The translations under genes and the position numbers were made by a program. Shown here piece by piece: positions 1-12,063 of a stretch of DNA of 64,000 nucleotides; the first letter of the stretch is position 1; every line of letters starts with the position of its first letter. This DNA comes from Coniochaeta sp. PMI_546 (lineage: Eukaryota > Ascomycota > Sordariomycetes > Coniochaetales > Coniochaetaceae). The notes under the pieces were generated by a model, which saw nothing but the letters and a program-made list of their open reading frames with translations, searched no databases and had not been told where the DNA came from. The stretch lies in contig MU271164.1 in NCBI GenBank assembly GCA_021432605.1, positions 62,001 through 126,000 on the forward strand, written 5' to 3'.

Positions 1-704
1 ACTCGGCCCAGGCCGACGCCGACCTGGACATCCTGTCCTACATCCTGCCCCACGTCGAGGCCTTCCTGCTCTCCTCCGACATCGCCGCCGCCCGCGCCGG
101 GGTGGCGCAGCTCGTCGTCGTGCCCGTGGCTGCCGTCCCGGGTCCCTGGGCGCTGAGCGAGGTTGACGAGAGGAGGAAGCTGGGGGAGATCATACGCGTG
201 GGCAGGGTGGATGTTGCTGTTGCTTCTGTCGGAAAGCGGGACGGGATTGGGGGTGGTGGTGAGAAAAGGGGGGGAGGCAGGTCGGATACTAGGGAATTTG
301 ATGAGTGGGGACGCTGGACGGAGGGGGAAGAGGGGAGTGCCGACGACGCGGCGACGGCGTTTTGGTGGAGGGATGAGCTCATGGCCAGGCGGCTGGCGGC
401 CTATCTGCAGCCCAAGGAGCGGGTTAGGACGGAGAGGAGGGAGATCAGGGCCGAGGTGCAGCAGCAGCAGAGGGAGAAGAAGGGGCTGTTCGGTGGGTGG
501 GGGCGGAAGACGGCTGAGGCGAAACCGGCACCGGCACCGGCGAGTGCCAAGGTACCGGCTGGGCCTGCACTGCCGGAGACGGAGGGAGTTAGCATGACGG
601 TGCGGGCGAAGGAGGTCACGTTCAGGAAGGAGAATGAATTTGGTGTGTGGGAGAGTCTGAGCGGTTACGGGATAGTGGTTACTATAAGAGTGCGCAGGAC
701 GTGA
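1..704 (+). CDS. 3' part of an unrecognised protein gene (5' end outside window)
   Basis: The frame is open from base 3 to the TGA at 702-704, with no stop at the left edge, so this is the C-terminal part of a longer protein (about 233 residues visible). The visible part starts with a Leu/Val/Ala-rich, probably helical stretch and continues into a Gly/Arg/Glu-rich segment. A Gln- and Lys-rich helix with an Ala/Pro linker follows, and the protein ends in a compact hydrophobic segment closing in RVRRT. I do not recognise the family. It converges on palA, whose stop lies only about 135 bp away. GC-rich third positions support real coding. A GTG at 102 opens the longest ATG/GTG-type frame but is internal, not a start. 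Confidence 0.6.
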   Translation, partial: SAQADADLDILSYILPHVEAFLLSSDIAAARAGVAQLVVVPVAAVPGPWALSEVDERRKLGEIIRVGRVDVAVASVGKRDGIGGGGEKRGGGRSDTREFDEWGRWTEGEEGSADDAATAFWWRDELMARRLAAYLQPKERVRTERREIRAEVQQQQREKKGLFGGWGRKTAEAKPAPAPASAKVPAGPALPETEGVSMTVRAKEVTFRKENEFGVWESLSGYGIVVTIRVRRT

Positions 705-838
705 GGTCTGTGTAGCCAGCCTAGACACATGCCTGGTATTTGCTGGCAGAATCTGCATCGAGTCTTGTGGGTATCACCAGGAACGGGTAACTAAACGCGA
801 CCACATTTGACACGTAAACATCATGACAGAGTCAGACC

Positions 839-3644
839 TCAACCAAACCGTATCCCCTGCCCCGGCTCCCACTGCCCTCCAACCGGTCCATTACCCCCGC
901 CTTGCTGTTGCCCGCCCTGCGGATTGTTCCCCGGTGCATTCACCGCAGGGGAACCGGCAAACTTGATGCCCATGTCGGGCGACCACACGGGGGCAATCGG
1001 CGGCATAGGTTTCGGCTGCTGCGGCTCGAGCTGGTCCGCCCACGATTGTATCCGCGCTTCAGCCGGGCTGTGAACCTGCTGTCTGGGCGGAGGCGGTTGC
1101 TGGCTGTAGAACGAGTTGGGACTCTGGTAGCTTTGTTCTTGCGGAGCTTGCTGCTGATGGCCGCTGATCGACATCGACGATAGCGGTGGCATCGATATCT
1201 CGCTGAGGGCAAAAGTTAGTAACGGCATGCATCTCCCACATAATCGCTCGGGACTTACTCCTCAAGACTCCTCGCATCCTTCCTCCGCTCATTCACCCAC
1301 GTCCTGGCCTGATCCCTGAACTGGCCGACAATCCTGCTCAAGTCATTATAAAACTTCCGCCCCGTCTCCACATTGCGCACGATCTCCTTGTACGCATAAT
1401 ACGCGTTATCGAGCCTCTGCAGCGCCGCCTCGCGCTCCCTGCCTCCCTTACCACCCATATTCTTCAGCTGGGCCTCGAACTCGCGGCTCGCCCGCTGCAC
1501 GTCCGCCAGCACCTTCTCCTGGTCCACCGTCTCCTTCTCCACCGCTGCCAGGTCGACCTCGTACATGCCGTCCAGCCGCCTGCCGAAGAAATCCTCAAAG
1601 TGCGCCGGCACGATGGCAGTCGTCGGGTAGGTCCGCTCCAGCCTCGCCGCCTCGGCCAGGATGTCGCCCTTGATGTCGTCCCCCTTGGCCTTCTCCCTCA
1701 GCGCCTCGGCGCGCTTCCTCCGCCGCGACTCCAGGCGCAGGACGTCGTTGTACGCGCTCCGCAGCCGTCCCAGAGCCGGCCTTATCGTCTCCGGGATCTC
1801 CGTCCGCCGACTGCTGGGGACGTAGTCCAGCAGGCCCCTGTCCGGTCCCGCCAGCAGGGCGAGCACGTCGCGCACCGAGGCGAACTTGTCGCGCACCACG
1901 GCGTCGCTGGACGTGCTGCTGGCGAAGTAGCCCTCGATCTCGGCCGCCTGCTGCCACAGCTTCGCGCCGCCGGCCGGGTCGGCCCGGCTCTCCGGGCGGT
2001 TCCACCGGGCCGTGCCGTGCTTGCGCCTCAGGCGCGAGTCCTCCTCCTCCTCGGCCGCGAGCAGGGATTTACCCTCCTCGAAGACGGCGCGGTCGCCGCC
2101 GCGGAGCTTCTCGATGTCGGCGAAGCCGCGCTGCAGGCGGGCCAGGGCGTCGGCCTGCCGGATCTCCTCGGCGTGCTGGACCAGGGTCCCCGGGAGGCCG
2201 AGGGGCTTCTCGAGGGCTTGCAGGGAGCCGGGCAGGTTGAGGCTCGAGAGGATCTCGTGGAGCCTGTCGGTCAGGGTCTGGAGCTCGCCGATGATGTTGG
2301 TGTTGACCAGGCGGTCTCGCCGCTCTTCGTAGATGGAGACTGCGACGTGCACGGCGAAGGGGACGAGCTTTGTGAAGAGTGCGGGGCCGAACTCGGCGTG
2401 GTCGCCGAGGTAGTCGTAGGGGTTGGCGACTTGTGGCGGGATACGGGGTACGGCCATGTTGGCCCGGTCGAGTATCTTGAGTTCTGATTTTGGGGGGACG
2501 GTATCTGGAGATCATCAGTACCATAGCCACATCCAGACCGAGACAACCTTGTACGGCAACTTACTGAGATATATCACGTCGTTGTCCCTCTCTGCTCTCT
2601 TCAGGTCCTCCTCAACGCGCCTCTTCAGACCGTTCAAGTCCTCAATCACGGCTTTGCTGAGGTACGTGCCTCGGGTCTCCTTCAGCCCCTCATTCACGCA
2701 CGCCACAGCGTCCATCAGCCGCGCAATCTCCTCTCCGTACTTCCTCTTCTCGAGACAGTCGCAGGCCGCGCGATACTGGGCGGCGGCGGCGAAGTGGTGG
2801 TGCTTCGCGCTCATGTGGTGTATCCAGGCCGAGCTGATGGCCTCGCTCTTCATGGCCGCCTCGCCCGCCAGGTTGTACAAGTCCGAGACCCTGGCGGCGA
2901 GCTTGGCGATCGAGGCATCCTTGTAGCCGTCCATGACGGCTTTCTGCCAGAAGCACTCCTGGCTCTGGGCGAGGCACAGCTGCAGCAGAGCCTCGAGGGT
3001 GGCTTCGTCCATGTCTTCGGGCGGGTTCGCCATGCGCAGGTCGGGGAGGACGGTCGTCTTCATGTGGCTGAGCACGCCGGCTGCTTGAGAGAAGTAGCTT
3101 GCTGCCGTCTTCAGTCCTTCGGTGTTGCTGCGGTTCGAGGCGACGGCGAGCTGGGAGTAGAGCGCAGCCAGGTTGTAGAGGATGTTGAGGAGCTCGTATT
3201 TGAGGTTGTTGGCCACGAGAGGCCGCTCGGTGTTGTATCCCAGGGCGGGATACCATGTGAACTCGGCACCGATCTGCGATGGAGACCACATCAGCCATCC
3301 TCCTCTTCCAGTAGATATCATGTGTTCATCTCTTAAAACGTACATCGATTGGGAACTTTCCCGTCATCCAGACAAGCTGCCCCGCATAGGTCTGGAGCTT
3401 CTTGATGCCGCTTTGATGGGGCTCCCGAACGTTCACCGCATCGCGCCGCAGATTGTCGATGACCTCGAGGTCATGGCGGAACATATCGGGGTGCTGGTCA
3501 TACTTGGTTGATATGTACTGCCGTATCGAGCTCGATAGCGAGATCTGAGTCGACTTCCTGAAGGGAAGCGACAGGATGTTGGAGCTAGAATCCGTCAGCA
3601 CAGGCGCATATGAAGGGCTGTCGCAGTACGTACGTCGCAGCCAT
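839..3644 (-). CDS. palA: pH-response regulator PalA/Rim20 (BRO1-domain scaffold)
   Basis: ESCRT-associated scaffold of the Pal/Rim alkaline-pH pathway. In the family the BRO1 domain binds Vps32/Snf7 and the central region binds YPXL motifs of PacC, promoting its cleavage by PalB. Five exons read on the minus strand: 3644-3634, 3584-3344, 3273-2565, 2504-1259 and 1202-839, giving 856 residues. The N-terminus NILSLPFRKS followed by YISTKYDQHPDMF is diagnostic. BRO1 spans roughly residues 4-370 (motif FTWYPALGYNTERP), a coiled V-like domain about 400-740, and a Pro/Gln-rich tail from about 745. The first coding exon is only 11 nt; this start is chosen because splicing it restores MAATSNILSLPF. 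The last intron (1258-1203) has a perfect TACTAAC branch site. No damage is seen. Confidence 0.93.
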
Positions 3645-6600
3645 GGTGGTAGTCAAGACGCCTGTCAAGTGTCGCAAGAAAGACGTGTAGATGCCATGTT
3701 AAAGTTGGGCCCTTATTTTCTTTGGCGCGATGACTTCATACGTAACGACGTCAATGTTGTCAAATGTTGGCGGGGCAAGCTCGAGCTTGGGTGCCAGCTG
3801 CGAACATCTGGCACCGCAACTGCTTGGCGACCTTGGAACTCCAGGTCGTCTTACTTGAGGTACCTGAGGTACCTATCCTACTATACCTTACTCAGCACTA
3901 CACGTGTAAGGCAAGTCCATGATGTTCGCCTGTGACACACTTCTCAGTTAAATTGTTAATTGGTCCCCATGAGAGAAGCGTAGGTAGGATCAAGGTGACG
4001 CCGAAGCAGTTCTGTCTATCACAGCACATTTTGAAGCACGGTGCTTGGAATCGTGAGAACGGGGCGAAGTAGCAGAGCTCTTTCGGCCATCGGCCAACAT
4101 TGCAGTCACAAGCTCAGGTGCATCATATCTTGGTTCAACGTCGAGCAGACAGACGGATGGCCTGCACCATACTGCGATTAGAGGATCTGGTGCTCGCCAC
4201 TCTGCCATTATGAATCTTCTTCTAGGCAGGTGTGCATACACATGTTGTAAAATAGCTACCATAGCTATCAATAGAGACTCGAATACTCGGTAAATTTCAT
4301 CCAAGGCCGACCACGAATCAAGATAATAGCTGGTGCCAACAACCCAATCACGAAAAGTGAACAGGTACGTACCGTGGGCGGTGAAGCAGAATCTGTACTT
4401 GCCAGAAGCACGCACGGACCACGTATACATGGTATATAGTCTCCTGCGCCCATTGCTCTTTTACAATTTTCTTCTTTTTTTTCTCATGTTCGACAAGTGA
4501 GTTCACACCACCCCCCAACAAGGGTATACCTACAGCGATGCTAACCACCGTCACCAACAGTACTTCATAGAATCTCTATTTAGTCGTCGTTCCTCTCTTG
4601 GTTTTCCACGAAAGCCACAGATCCCAACCCTGAGGATGAGTCGATCCCCGATAACCTAGAGTGAAGACGTTTTACTCTTGCTCTGCCTGCAAAGGTGGCG
4701 GTCTTGGCTCTGCCTCGGCTGTATAAAGAGTGTTGATGATCTCAATCCCGCATCCGAGTTAGCTTTTTGCGCTCGAGGCAGGATGGTTGTTGGTGGAAGT
4801 CTGAAGGGCCTTCTCTTTTTTCATTGTGATCGTGACTTGCTCGCGACATGAAGAAAAAAAACTTTGTCTTGCTTTCTGTGGTGGCTGTGAAGGTGCCGAC
4901 CTGGTATCGGGGCGCATCCGCTACATCGGGCCAGTCCATGCTGTTCCTCTGGAGGCCACTGCATCTGGATCATTTAATGTCATCGGCAAAGACTGAAGTT
5001 TATTCTCATTTCTCCAGTCTCTCCCTCCAATGTGAAACTAGACCCGCTGCGAACTTCATGCAATCCACGTTCCATATAAGGGCCTGCTTTTTGCTTCACT
5101 TGCCAACATGCTTTGCTCCTCAAACGTCTTGGATAGGGTTCAGTCGCCTGGGAGTAGAAGAATTTGCTTGGTTAAAAGCAGTGCCAACAGCAAAGCCAAA
5201 GTTGCTTGTCCGCAATCCTGCCTGAAACGGCATGTCCCAAACTCGCAGTGATAATCCCTCCTGTCGTCCCTTGCAATGATAGACCGGTAACTTCGGAATC
5301 CAAAACCGGTACTATGCCAGCAGTACGTAGTCGCGACAACACGGCAGAAACGCTTCTTCGGGCGATACTGAAATCTCCTACTATCACGTGCTGAGAGGAC
5401 ATGCCGTCGAGACATTGAGCCGGGATGACGGCATTCTGATACCAGGTATCGAGGTGCAGGCTCATTACCGCTCACCCACGCCCGGGACCGAACTACTTTA
5501 CTGCCCTGTCTTCGGCTTTGAGCTGTTCCTGGACATGTCTCTGCATTGCTTCCACATTCCAAAAGCAGGAGGAATAAGCGGGAAGCAAGCCTCAGGTGGT
5601 TGAGCAAACCCGAGATACCTTCCACCGCGGTCTATGTTGCTCAACTCGCATGTTCCCATCAGGACTCCGGCCTGTTGTTACTAGTAGCGAAGAGCCCATA
5701 GGCGAAGAGGAAAGTCATTCTAAGACGTCCTGGCCATACCCGTCGCTTGCCTCGGCGACCACGCCCACATACGGCCGCTTGACCTGGTCTCATGGCTTAC
5801 TTTGGCAGCCCGCGGGAAGGAAAGGAATAAGCGGCTGCTACCCACCTACGATCCGTCGGCCGAGAGTTCTTGACGACGGCTTGACAATCATGCCGACTGC
5901 AGCGCAGTCGTGCCATCCATTGCTGGTTTACTCAGCGTTCGGTGCCGCCGCGAGACCTTCGGTTCCTTAACCCCAGAGGGGTGCGAAGTTCGGCTCGCGA
6001 TCCATATTTGCTACAAAACACGTACGGTGCTTATAACGGTCCACAGCAAAGCTGCCTCTGGATATACTGAAGGCCCTACGCAAAGCGATGTCCTCGCTGC
6101 AACATTCGCCATACATCTGGAGACTCGATTTGCGGTGTTGAGACCCAGTGGGATGGTCGAGACGCCTTGTGCAACGTCCGCTTGATCCTAACATCCCGCC
6201 AAAGCGGCCAATCGCCGGTCAGAAACCCAAGTGTTCGCTCTCGGCCTGCATTGCCGAACGGACTCGTTTCGGACTTCCCCAGCTCAATGTCCTGCGACTC
6301 GATCACTCTACGCGGCATTAAGCATTCATCAAATGTCAGCTTAGACCATGCCATGACAATGCACGCCAAGAATAATTCTCTCATCGTTGTCTGAAGAGGC
6401 ATAGCTACGGCTTGGGCCACGAAAACCATTGTTGTCAGAGGCTTGCGCGAAGACATGGGGACCGAACACGTGGAGAGCCAGAAACCGTGGTATAACCACA
6501 ACCTAAATGCAAGGCTGAGAAACCAGGGTCGGTGGTTACTCTCGGCAGCAAATGGGGACCAGATCGTCATTGCGGAGGGCGGAATCCTACGACCTCGTCG

Positions 6601-7774
6601 GCAGACTGGGAGGGCAATAGATTAAGCCCCCATGGGGTGGCATCAAATGATGGACGGCACAAAACGAAAGGCTACTAAGAACCAACAGCTCTCGGAAACA
6701 CCACGCAGTCAGAGCAACGGCTGTCCAGACTATCGTCTATTCTTGGTTTGGAATGCTCCGCGGGAATGGACCGCCCGTGCAAAGCTTGTGACTGATTGAC
6801 GCTGCGTCGATACGCCGAGGCAGGGCCTCGAGTATAGCCTGAATCGCCCCTTACGAGCAAGCACTATGGCAAATAGCCCCCTTTGGCCGGGCAGGCAAGC
6901 AGCCAAGAATTCTCCGATGCAGAGCGATGCAGATTATAGCACTGGTATCGACGTCGCTGTCCTTCTTTCGCCCGGTAATCCCATAAACCAGGATACTGCT
7001 ACCCCATACTCAGCAACAGGCTGAAGGTTGAGCCGCTCGTTCACGGACTCTCTCCACGCCTTGCACCGCGCCTCCAATCGACGCGTTGGTCTCGTTGTGG
7101 CAATATGCCAGGGCCCCCAACTCACAGCGTCGCAGACGAGGGCACGGAAGGGCCATCCGATCGACGTCCTCGTCTCGTTCGCTTCACATGTAGGTCCATA
7201 GGTGCGGATAGCTGACAATGATATGATTCGTAAACCGAGACTGGCCATGGCGCTGACCCTGCTTCCAGGAGGGTTAGACGCAAGGGCCGGCAGGGGGTTA
7301 GCCGAGGAGCCATGGATTTTCATCAACGCGGCTGACCCCTGTGGTCGAATGAGGCCGGACTTCAGAGCTTGAAACCCGGACAGGAGGGGAGGAGTAGCAG
7401 GCAGTATAAGAAGGTCAAGAGGTGTCCCGCCTACCTGGGACTGCGGGTGCTTGGCCTGTGAGAGAGGCTTCGCAGATTGTCGTATTGTCCTGTGGTTATG
7501 GTCTGACTTATGTGACATCTTGCTCACGCTGCCTCTCGACAGACCAGTCACTTTGCCTGGATCGGAAGTGAATTCAGGTACAAAGTAGAGGTTTTCACTG
7601 ATCAACTGATATTTGTGACCGTGAACGAGTGCGGCCGGTGGCAAATATCGCACGCATCATTGTTCCGGGAACTCTCGACCTTCTTTTAGTCAAAGCCCAG
7701 GGCAACCTACCGACGTCAGCTCTTCCCCTCACCTCGCCTTCTTTGTGGCAGCTTTCGACGAGCACCACAACAAG
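3645..7774. other. 4.1-kb gene-poor interval between palA and a P450
   Basis: No gene can be supported here. The left end holds the palA promoter, including a 9-bp GAGGTACCT tandem at 3857-3874. Several unlinked minus-strand frames of 100-240 codons exist (5172-5465, 6076-6570, 6934-7653). The 6076-6570 frame, 164 codons, has hydrophobic stretches that could be membrane segments, but no motif, start context or splice chain joins it to its neighbours. The rightmost part must contain the P450 promoter. Confidence 0.5.
3857..3874. repeat. Two tandem GAGGTACCT units in the palA upstream region
   Basis: Two perfect 9-bp copies lie at 3857-3865 and 3866-3874, about 215 bp upstream of the palA start codon. 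Each contains a GGTACC palindrome. A short related TACCT-rich run follows. Function is unknown. Confidence 0.6.
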
Positions 7775-9571
7775 ATGGAGAGTTTTGCTCTAATTCTCTT
7801 ATATCTGGCAATACCTAGTCTTCTCTTCTCGGCCGTCCAGCAGCTCCTTACATGGAAGAAGAAGAAGCTCGGCCCTCCGGCCAAATTTCCGGGCCCCAAG
7901 GTCTTTCCTGTTATTGGCCGCGTGCACGACCTGCCCAGGTTTGGTATGTGGTTGAAGTTCAAGGAGTGGGCGGACATCTACGGACCTATCTACCAGACTA
8001 GGATGCTGAATCAACCGTTCATCATCGTGTCCGACGAGAAGATTGCCGAGGAGCTGCTCGTTAAGCGCGGGCATATCTACTCGGGCCGTCCTCAGATCAG
8101 ATCGCTCTTCCGACACAAGGAGGGACCCGCGTACGTGGCTTTGATGGACCGGCATGGTATGTTCAATCTATGGCTTCGACGCCACGAACGACCGCCAACG
8201 GCTACTAACTAGCACTAGATATATGGACTCGACAGCGGAAATGGGTACATGCCGCCATGGCCGAGTCTCATCGGAACCATTTCTACGGGCACGTGGAGAA
8301 GGAAACGGCTAGGTTTCTCGGCTTGATGCTGCTGGATCAATCGCGGTTCCTTGACTACACGCGCGAGTTCTGCGGTCGGGTGATGAGCCGGTTGGCATGG
8401 GATGACGCGACTCAAGGCAAGACGAACGGCGACAGCGCCGACCTCACCCTCCACTGCATGAGCGTGTCCGGCCCCATCACCAACACCATGACGCCCATCT
8501 GGCACCTGCCCTTCGCCGTCAACCCCTGGAAGAAGTTCGAGGTCAAGCGCGAGGCGGCGCAGCGCGCTTGGTGGATCAACAACTATCGCCTGGCCAAGGA
8601 CCGGATGCTGAGAGGCGAGCTGCCCAGCGACACATGGGCATACCGGTACTTTGAGCAGCTCCAGCGCGAGGGTAACCACGACCTCGTTCAGACGGAGGAC
8701 CAGGAGATCTTCGCATGTTGCATGATCGGGTTCTTCAACCTCGTCGGCGTGGTGACCATCTCGGGTCCGCTCAAGTTCTTCCTCATGGCCATGGCAGTCC
8801 ACCCGGTGTGGCAGCGCAGGGCACAGGAAGAGATCGACCGCGTGTGCGGCAATCGCATGCCGACGATGAAGGACTTTGCCGATCTTCCGACCGTCAGAGC
8901 CTGTCTCAAGGAGACGGTCAGATGGCGCTCCGGTGTACCGCTTGGTATGTTGGTTTGTTAAGTTAGAAGTTGGACAACAGGCAACTGACATTGTGATACC
9001 CACAGGTGTGCCTCACCAGGCCGAGAAAGACGACGAGTACCGAGGCGTGCAGATCAAGAAGGGCACCATCATCCTAGCCTGCGAATGGTAAGTCGAACCT
9101 GATCCGCCACGAAGTAACTGCCAGCGACAACCCTTATGCTAACACCACCACCACCACCAAAGGAGCATCAACCGCGTCGAGTCCAAGTACCCGGACCCGG
9201 AGAACTTCCGCCCAGAGCGCTGGCTCGAGCCAGGCTGGCCCACCTACCAGGAGCCGCTGTCGCGGTACCCCAACTTCCGCGAGGGCCAGGGGATGCACAC
9301 CTTCGGCTGGGGCCGGCGCACGTGCCTGGGGAACAACATCGTCGACGACGAGATGTTCTGCTTCGGCGCCGCGGTGCTGTGGGCCTTCGACATGGGGCCC
9401 AAGGTCTGCCCGCGCACCGGCCAGCCGGTGCCCATCGACACGCAGGCGACCAACAGCCACGTCATCCTCGAGCCGAGTGCCTTCTACATGGACTTTAAGC
9501 CTAGGAGCCGCAAGCGCGGCGCGGATGTGCTGGATGGGTATAAGGCGCTTGTTGGCGAGCTGAAGATTTAG
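7775..9571 (+). CDS. Cytochrome P450 monooxygenase
   Basis: Haem-thiolate monooxygenase, probably anchored in the ER. Four exons: 7775-8156, 8219-8944, 9006-9087 and 9163-9571, giving 532 residues. The introns are 60-75 bp; the first ends in TACTAACTAGCACTAG. A hydrophobic N-terminal anchor (about residues 3-25) is followed by the Pro-rich hinge KFPGPKVFPVIG. The ExxR helix reads KETVRW, the PERW region FRPERW, and the haem loop FGWGRRTCLG with Cys451 as ligand. The I-helix reads GVVT at residues 304-307, so the usual acidic residue before Thr is missing. A GTG thirty bases upstream is in frame, but the ATG directly before the hydrophobic anchor is the better start. Substrate unknown. No biosynthetic backbone gene lies nearby. 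Confidence 0.92.
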
Positions 9572-12063
9572 AGAGAGGGTCTTGGGGTTTAGGGAGCGGA
9601 GAATGGCGGAGCACACGCACGGGGGAGTTTTTATTGCTCGTCTTATGCTATATATACGCTGATTAGGAGACTTGCTGCTGGGGTGGGAGATGATGTGAAG
9701 ATATCACGGACGATAACCAATCTTTTCTCATGATACACTCTGGCTGACACTGTCCACCGTCTTGCTGAACTTATTGGTATATTTTCTCGCTCACTTACTG
9801 GTAATCAGCAACATCTTGCTTGTCTCTCGCAGGCTATCAGGGTGTTATGATCTTGATTGTCACAGAAAACCCCGAGGATCTCTTGGATGGAAAACCCCAT
9901 TGCAGGGCCTTCCGGTTCGGAGTCCGCGAATTCTGAAGAGTCTGATAGAGATGAGTCGATAAGGATGACTGACCAAGAGTGACGACAGTGGCAACAGTGA
10001 TGATGACTACGAGGGCGAGGAGAGGACGAGCCGGCCGACGAAAGCGGCGTCTTCTTTGTTTGATCAGACGCTCTCTCTCAGGCCAGCAATGCCATGGCGC
10101 CAGCGCCGGTGTAGCACTGTTCGAGGGAGGAATACTGACTGGTTAGCTAACGAGCTAGCGATCTGGAACGCCAGTGTTATCTCTTTCCAGGTTCCTCAGC
10201 GATGGAACAAACTCAAGCCGGGCGTTGCCGCGCGCACTACTATCGATACTCAACCGGCATGTTGAGCGGAGCAATCAGTCATGAGAATTATTTACACGCG
10301 GCTCCGTCCTTCCGAGTGTCCGACATGCTAGACACCGTCCGGTTGACCAGTAGACATCGCTCAGGGGAAATGCTCGAGGTGACATTCCTAAATCTCCTGT
10401 GCTGGGCCTTCGGTATGCCTGGTTTAGACAGTACGCTCTAGTCGGTATGCCTTGTGTATCCAGCTTTGACGATGCCGCTTGACCTGTAGTCCCAACCCAG
10501 ATGATTGGTGAGAATTCTATTTTGGGACGTGCAGGAACAAACCGTCGTGCATGGTCGTTATCAGTCACTTTGCTTGGGGTTGAGGATAACAACCTGCACG
10601 TATAAGTCTTGGAAATGTGATAGATGCAAAGTGAAACCAACACACACAATTGCGCAAACCGATGTTAGGTCAGGTAGTAGCAGTCGTCGTTACGCCACAC
10701 ACCGTTTCCCAGCTGTTTCTCCGGATGAAACAACTGCTTTGACTCCTTCTTCGTGGCTTTGTCCTCGGCGAGCCACACCAGTCCAACCTCACCCTGTCAG
10801 CGTGACCTCGAAGCGGGAGGTCCGAGTGCCGGACTACTGCCCGTCATGGGCGTCCGGCGCTACCTTAGCCACGGCGGCGAGTAAGCTCCGGGTCAAGCTC
10901 GTCATGGAGAAAAGCTTCTTTTCGCGTCACTAACGGACAAGAATCCTCGGCACGGCCCCTCATTCCCCTCATTTTCACAAGCACGGGCTCCTTGGGTTTG
11001 GGGGGGTCACCAGTGGCACGATCGCCATGATGTTTTACGTCCAGCGATCCTACCCAACAAACGACAGCGAGCGACAGTCCTGGTTTGTGGCGCCGAGCCA
11101 ATCATGCGTTTGGTGACATTCGGTAAACTTGGTTCGCAACCCTGCACATGTTTGGAGTTAGCGGCTGCTCCCCTCGCTATCCTTTCAATTGTCTACCCGG
11201 CCTCGGCAGATCGACAGTGAAATGTGAAAAGAACCAGAGTTGAAAGGGGGATGAGACCTAGGGGTCAACCCTGCCTGTGTCAAACAAAACGGTGGAAAAG
11301 AAAGTTGTCAAAAATGCAACAGGAGGAAAAGGGATGATGATATCGAATCTCGGTGAACAAAGCGCTTTTGCTGGCGGTGAGACTGAGACCTCTGGAGCCA
11401 CTGCAGAACCCACGGCAACACCGGGGCCAGGGGCCTAAAGAGAAATTGGATGCGACTGCAAACGGTCCACATGCGACGGGTAGCTGCAGCTTGGTTGTGC
11501 TCGGCAGCGTGTGCTGGCACCTGGAGGGGAGCATCCTGGCATCCTGCCCTGCCTGCTTGCTCTAGACCCCATAGTCAGCGGGGCTATTGGTGATAGGCCG
11601 CCAGTACGATCACGGTAATCCTTGAAAGCTTCTACTGAGAAAATGTCCGAGAGGGGAAGACCGGGGGGGAAGAAGGTGTGGGATGGTTTCGCATGTGCGT
11701 GGAGCTATTGATTCTTTTAAGGTCCAACAGGGCCCCTTTCGTTTTCTTTGTTTGCCACGAGCTGATGGTTGCTCAGCTTCCACATCTTCGGCGGTACTAT
11801 CGATATTATAGCTTCTTGCAGAACTGCAGCTATTCGTTCTGGCCACGCCGAGACGGCGTGAGCAAACTATTGGATTTTCCCGTGCTGTTGCCGAAGAAGG
11901 CTTACGGTAACACAGGTGCACAACCGGGGGTCCGCAGAGACCGGGTCAGCATGGACTGGATGTAAGCTCATCGTCTTCCGGCCCTCACGCGAATCTCCTG
12001 ACTTCGTTTCTTCAACCCGGGCAATGTGGGCCGTGTAAGTGAAGTTCAAGGTCGTTAATAGCA
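9572..12063. other. 2.5-kb interval without a supportable gene
   Basis: This contains the 3' flank of the P450 and the 5' flank of the RhoGAP-like gene. Between 9896 and 10265 short open stretches encode Ser/Asp/Glu-rich and then basic peptides in two different frames. I could not assign them to a family or build a splice model. Nothing else of note was seen. Confidence 0.5.

Noticed and set aside
6934-7653. 239-codon minus-strand frame before the first P450
   Set aside because: Overlaps the P450 promoter, has no motif and no coding-like composition.
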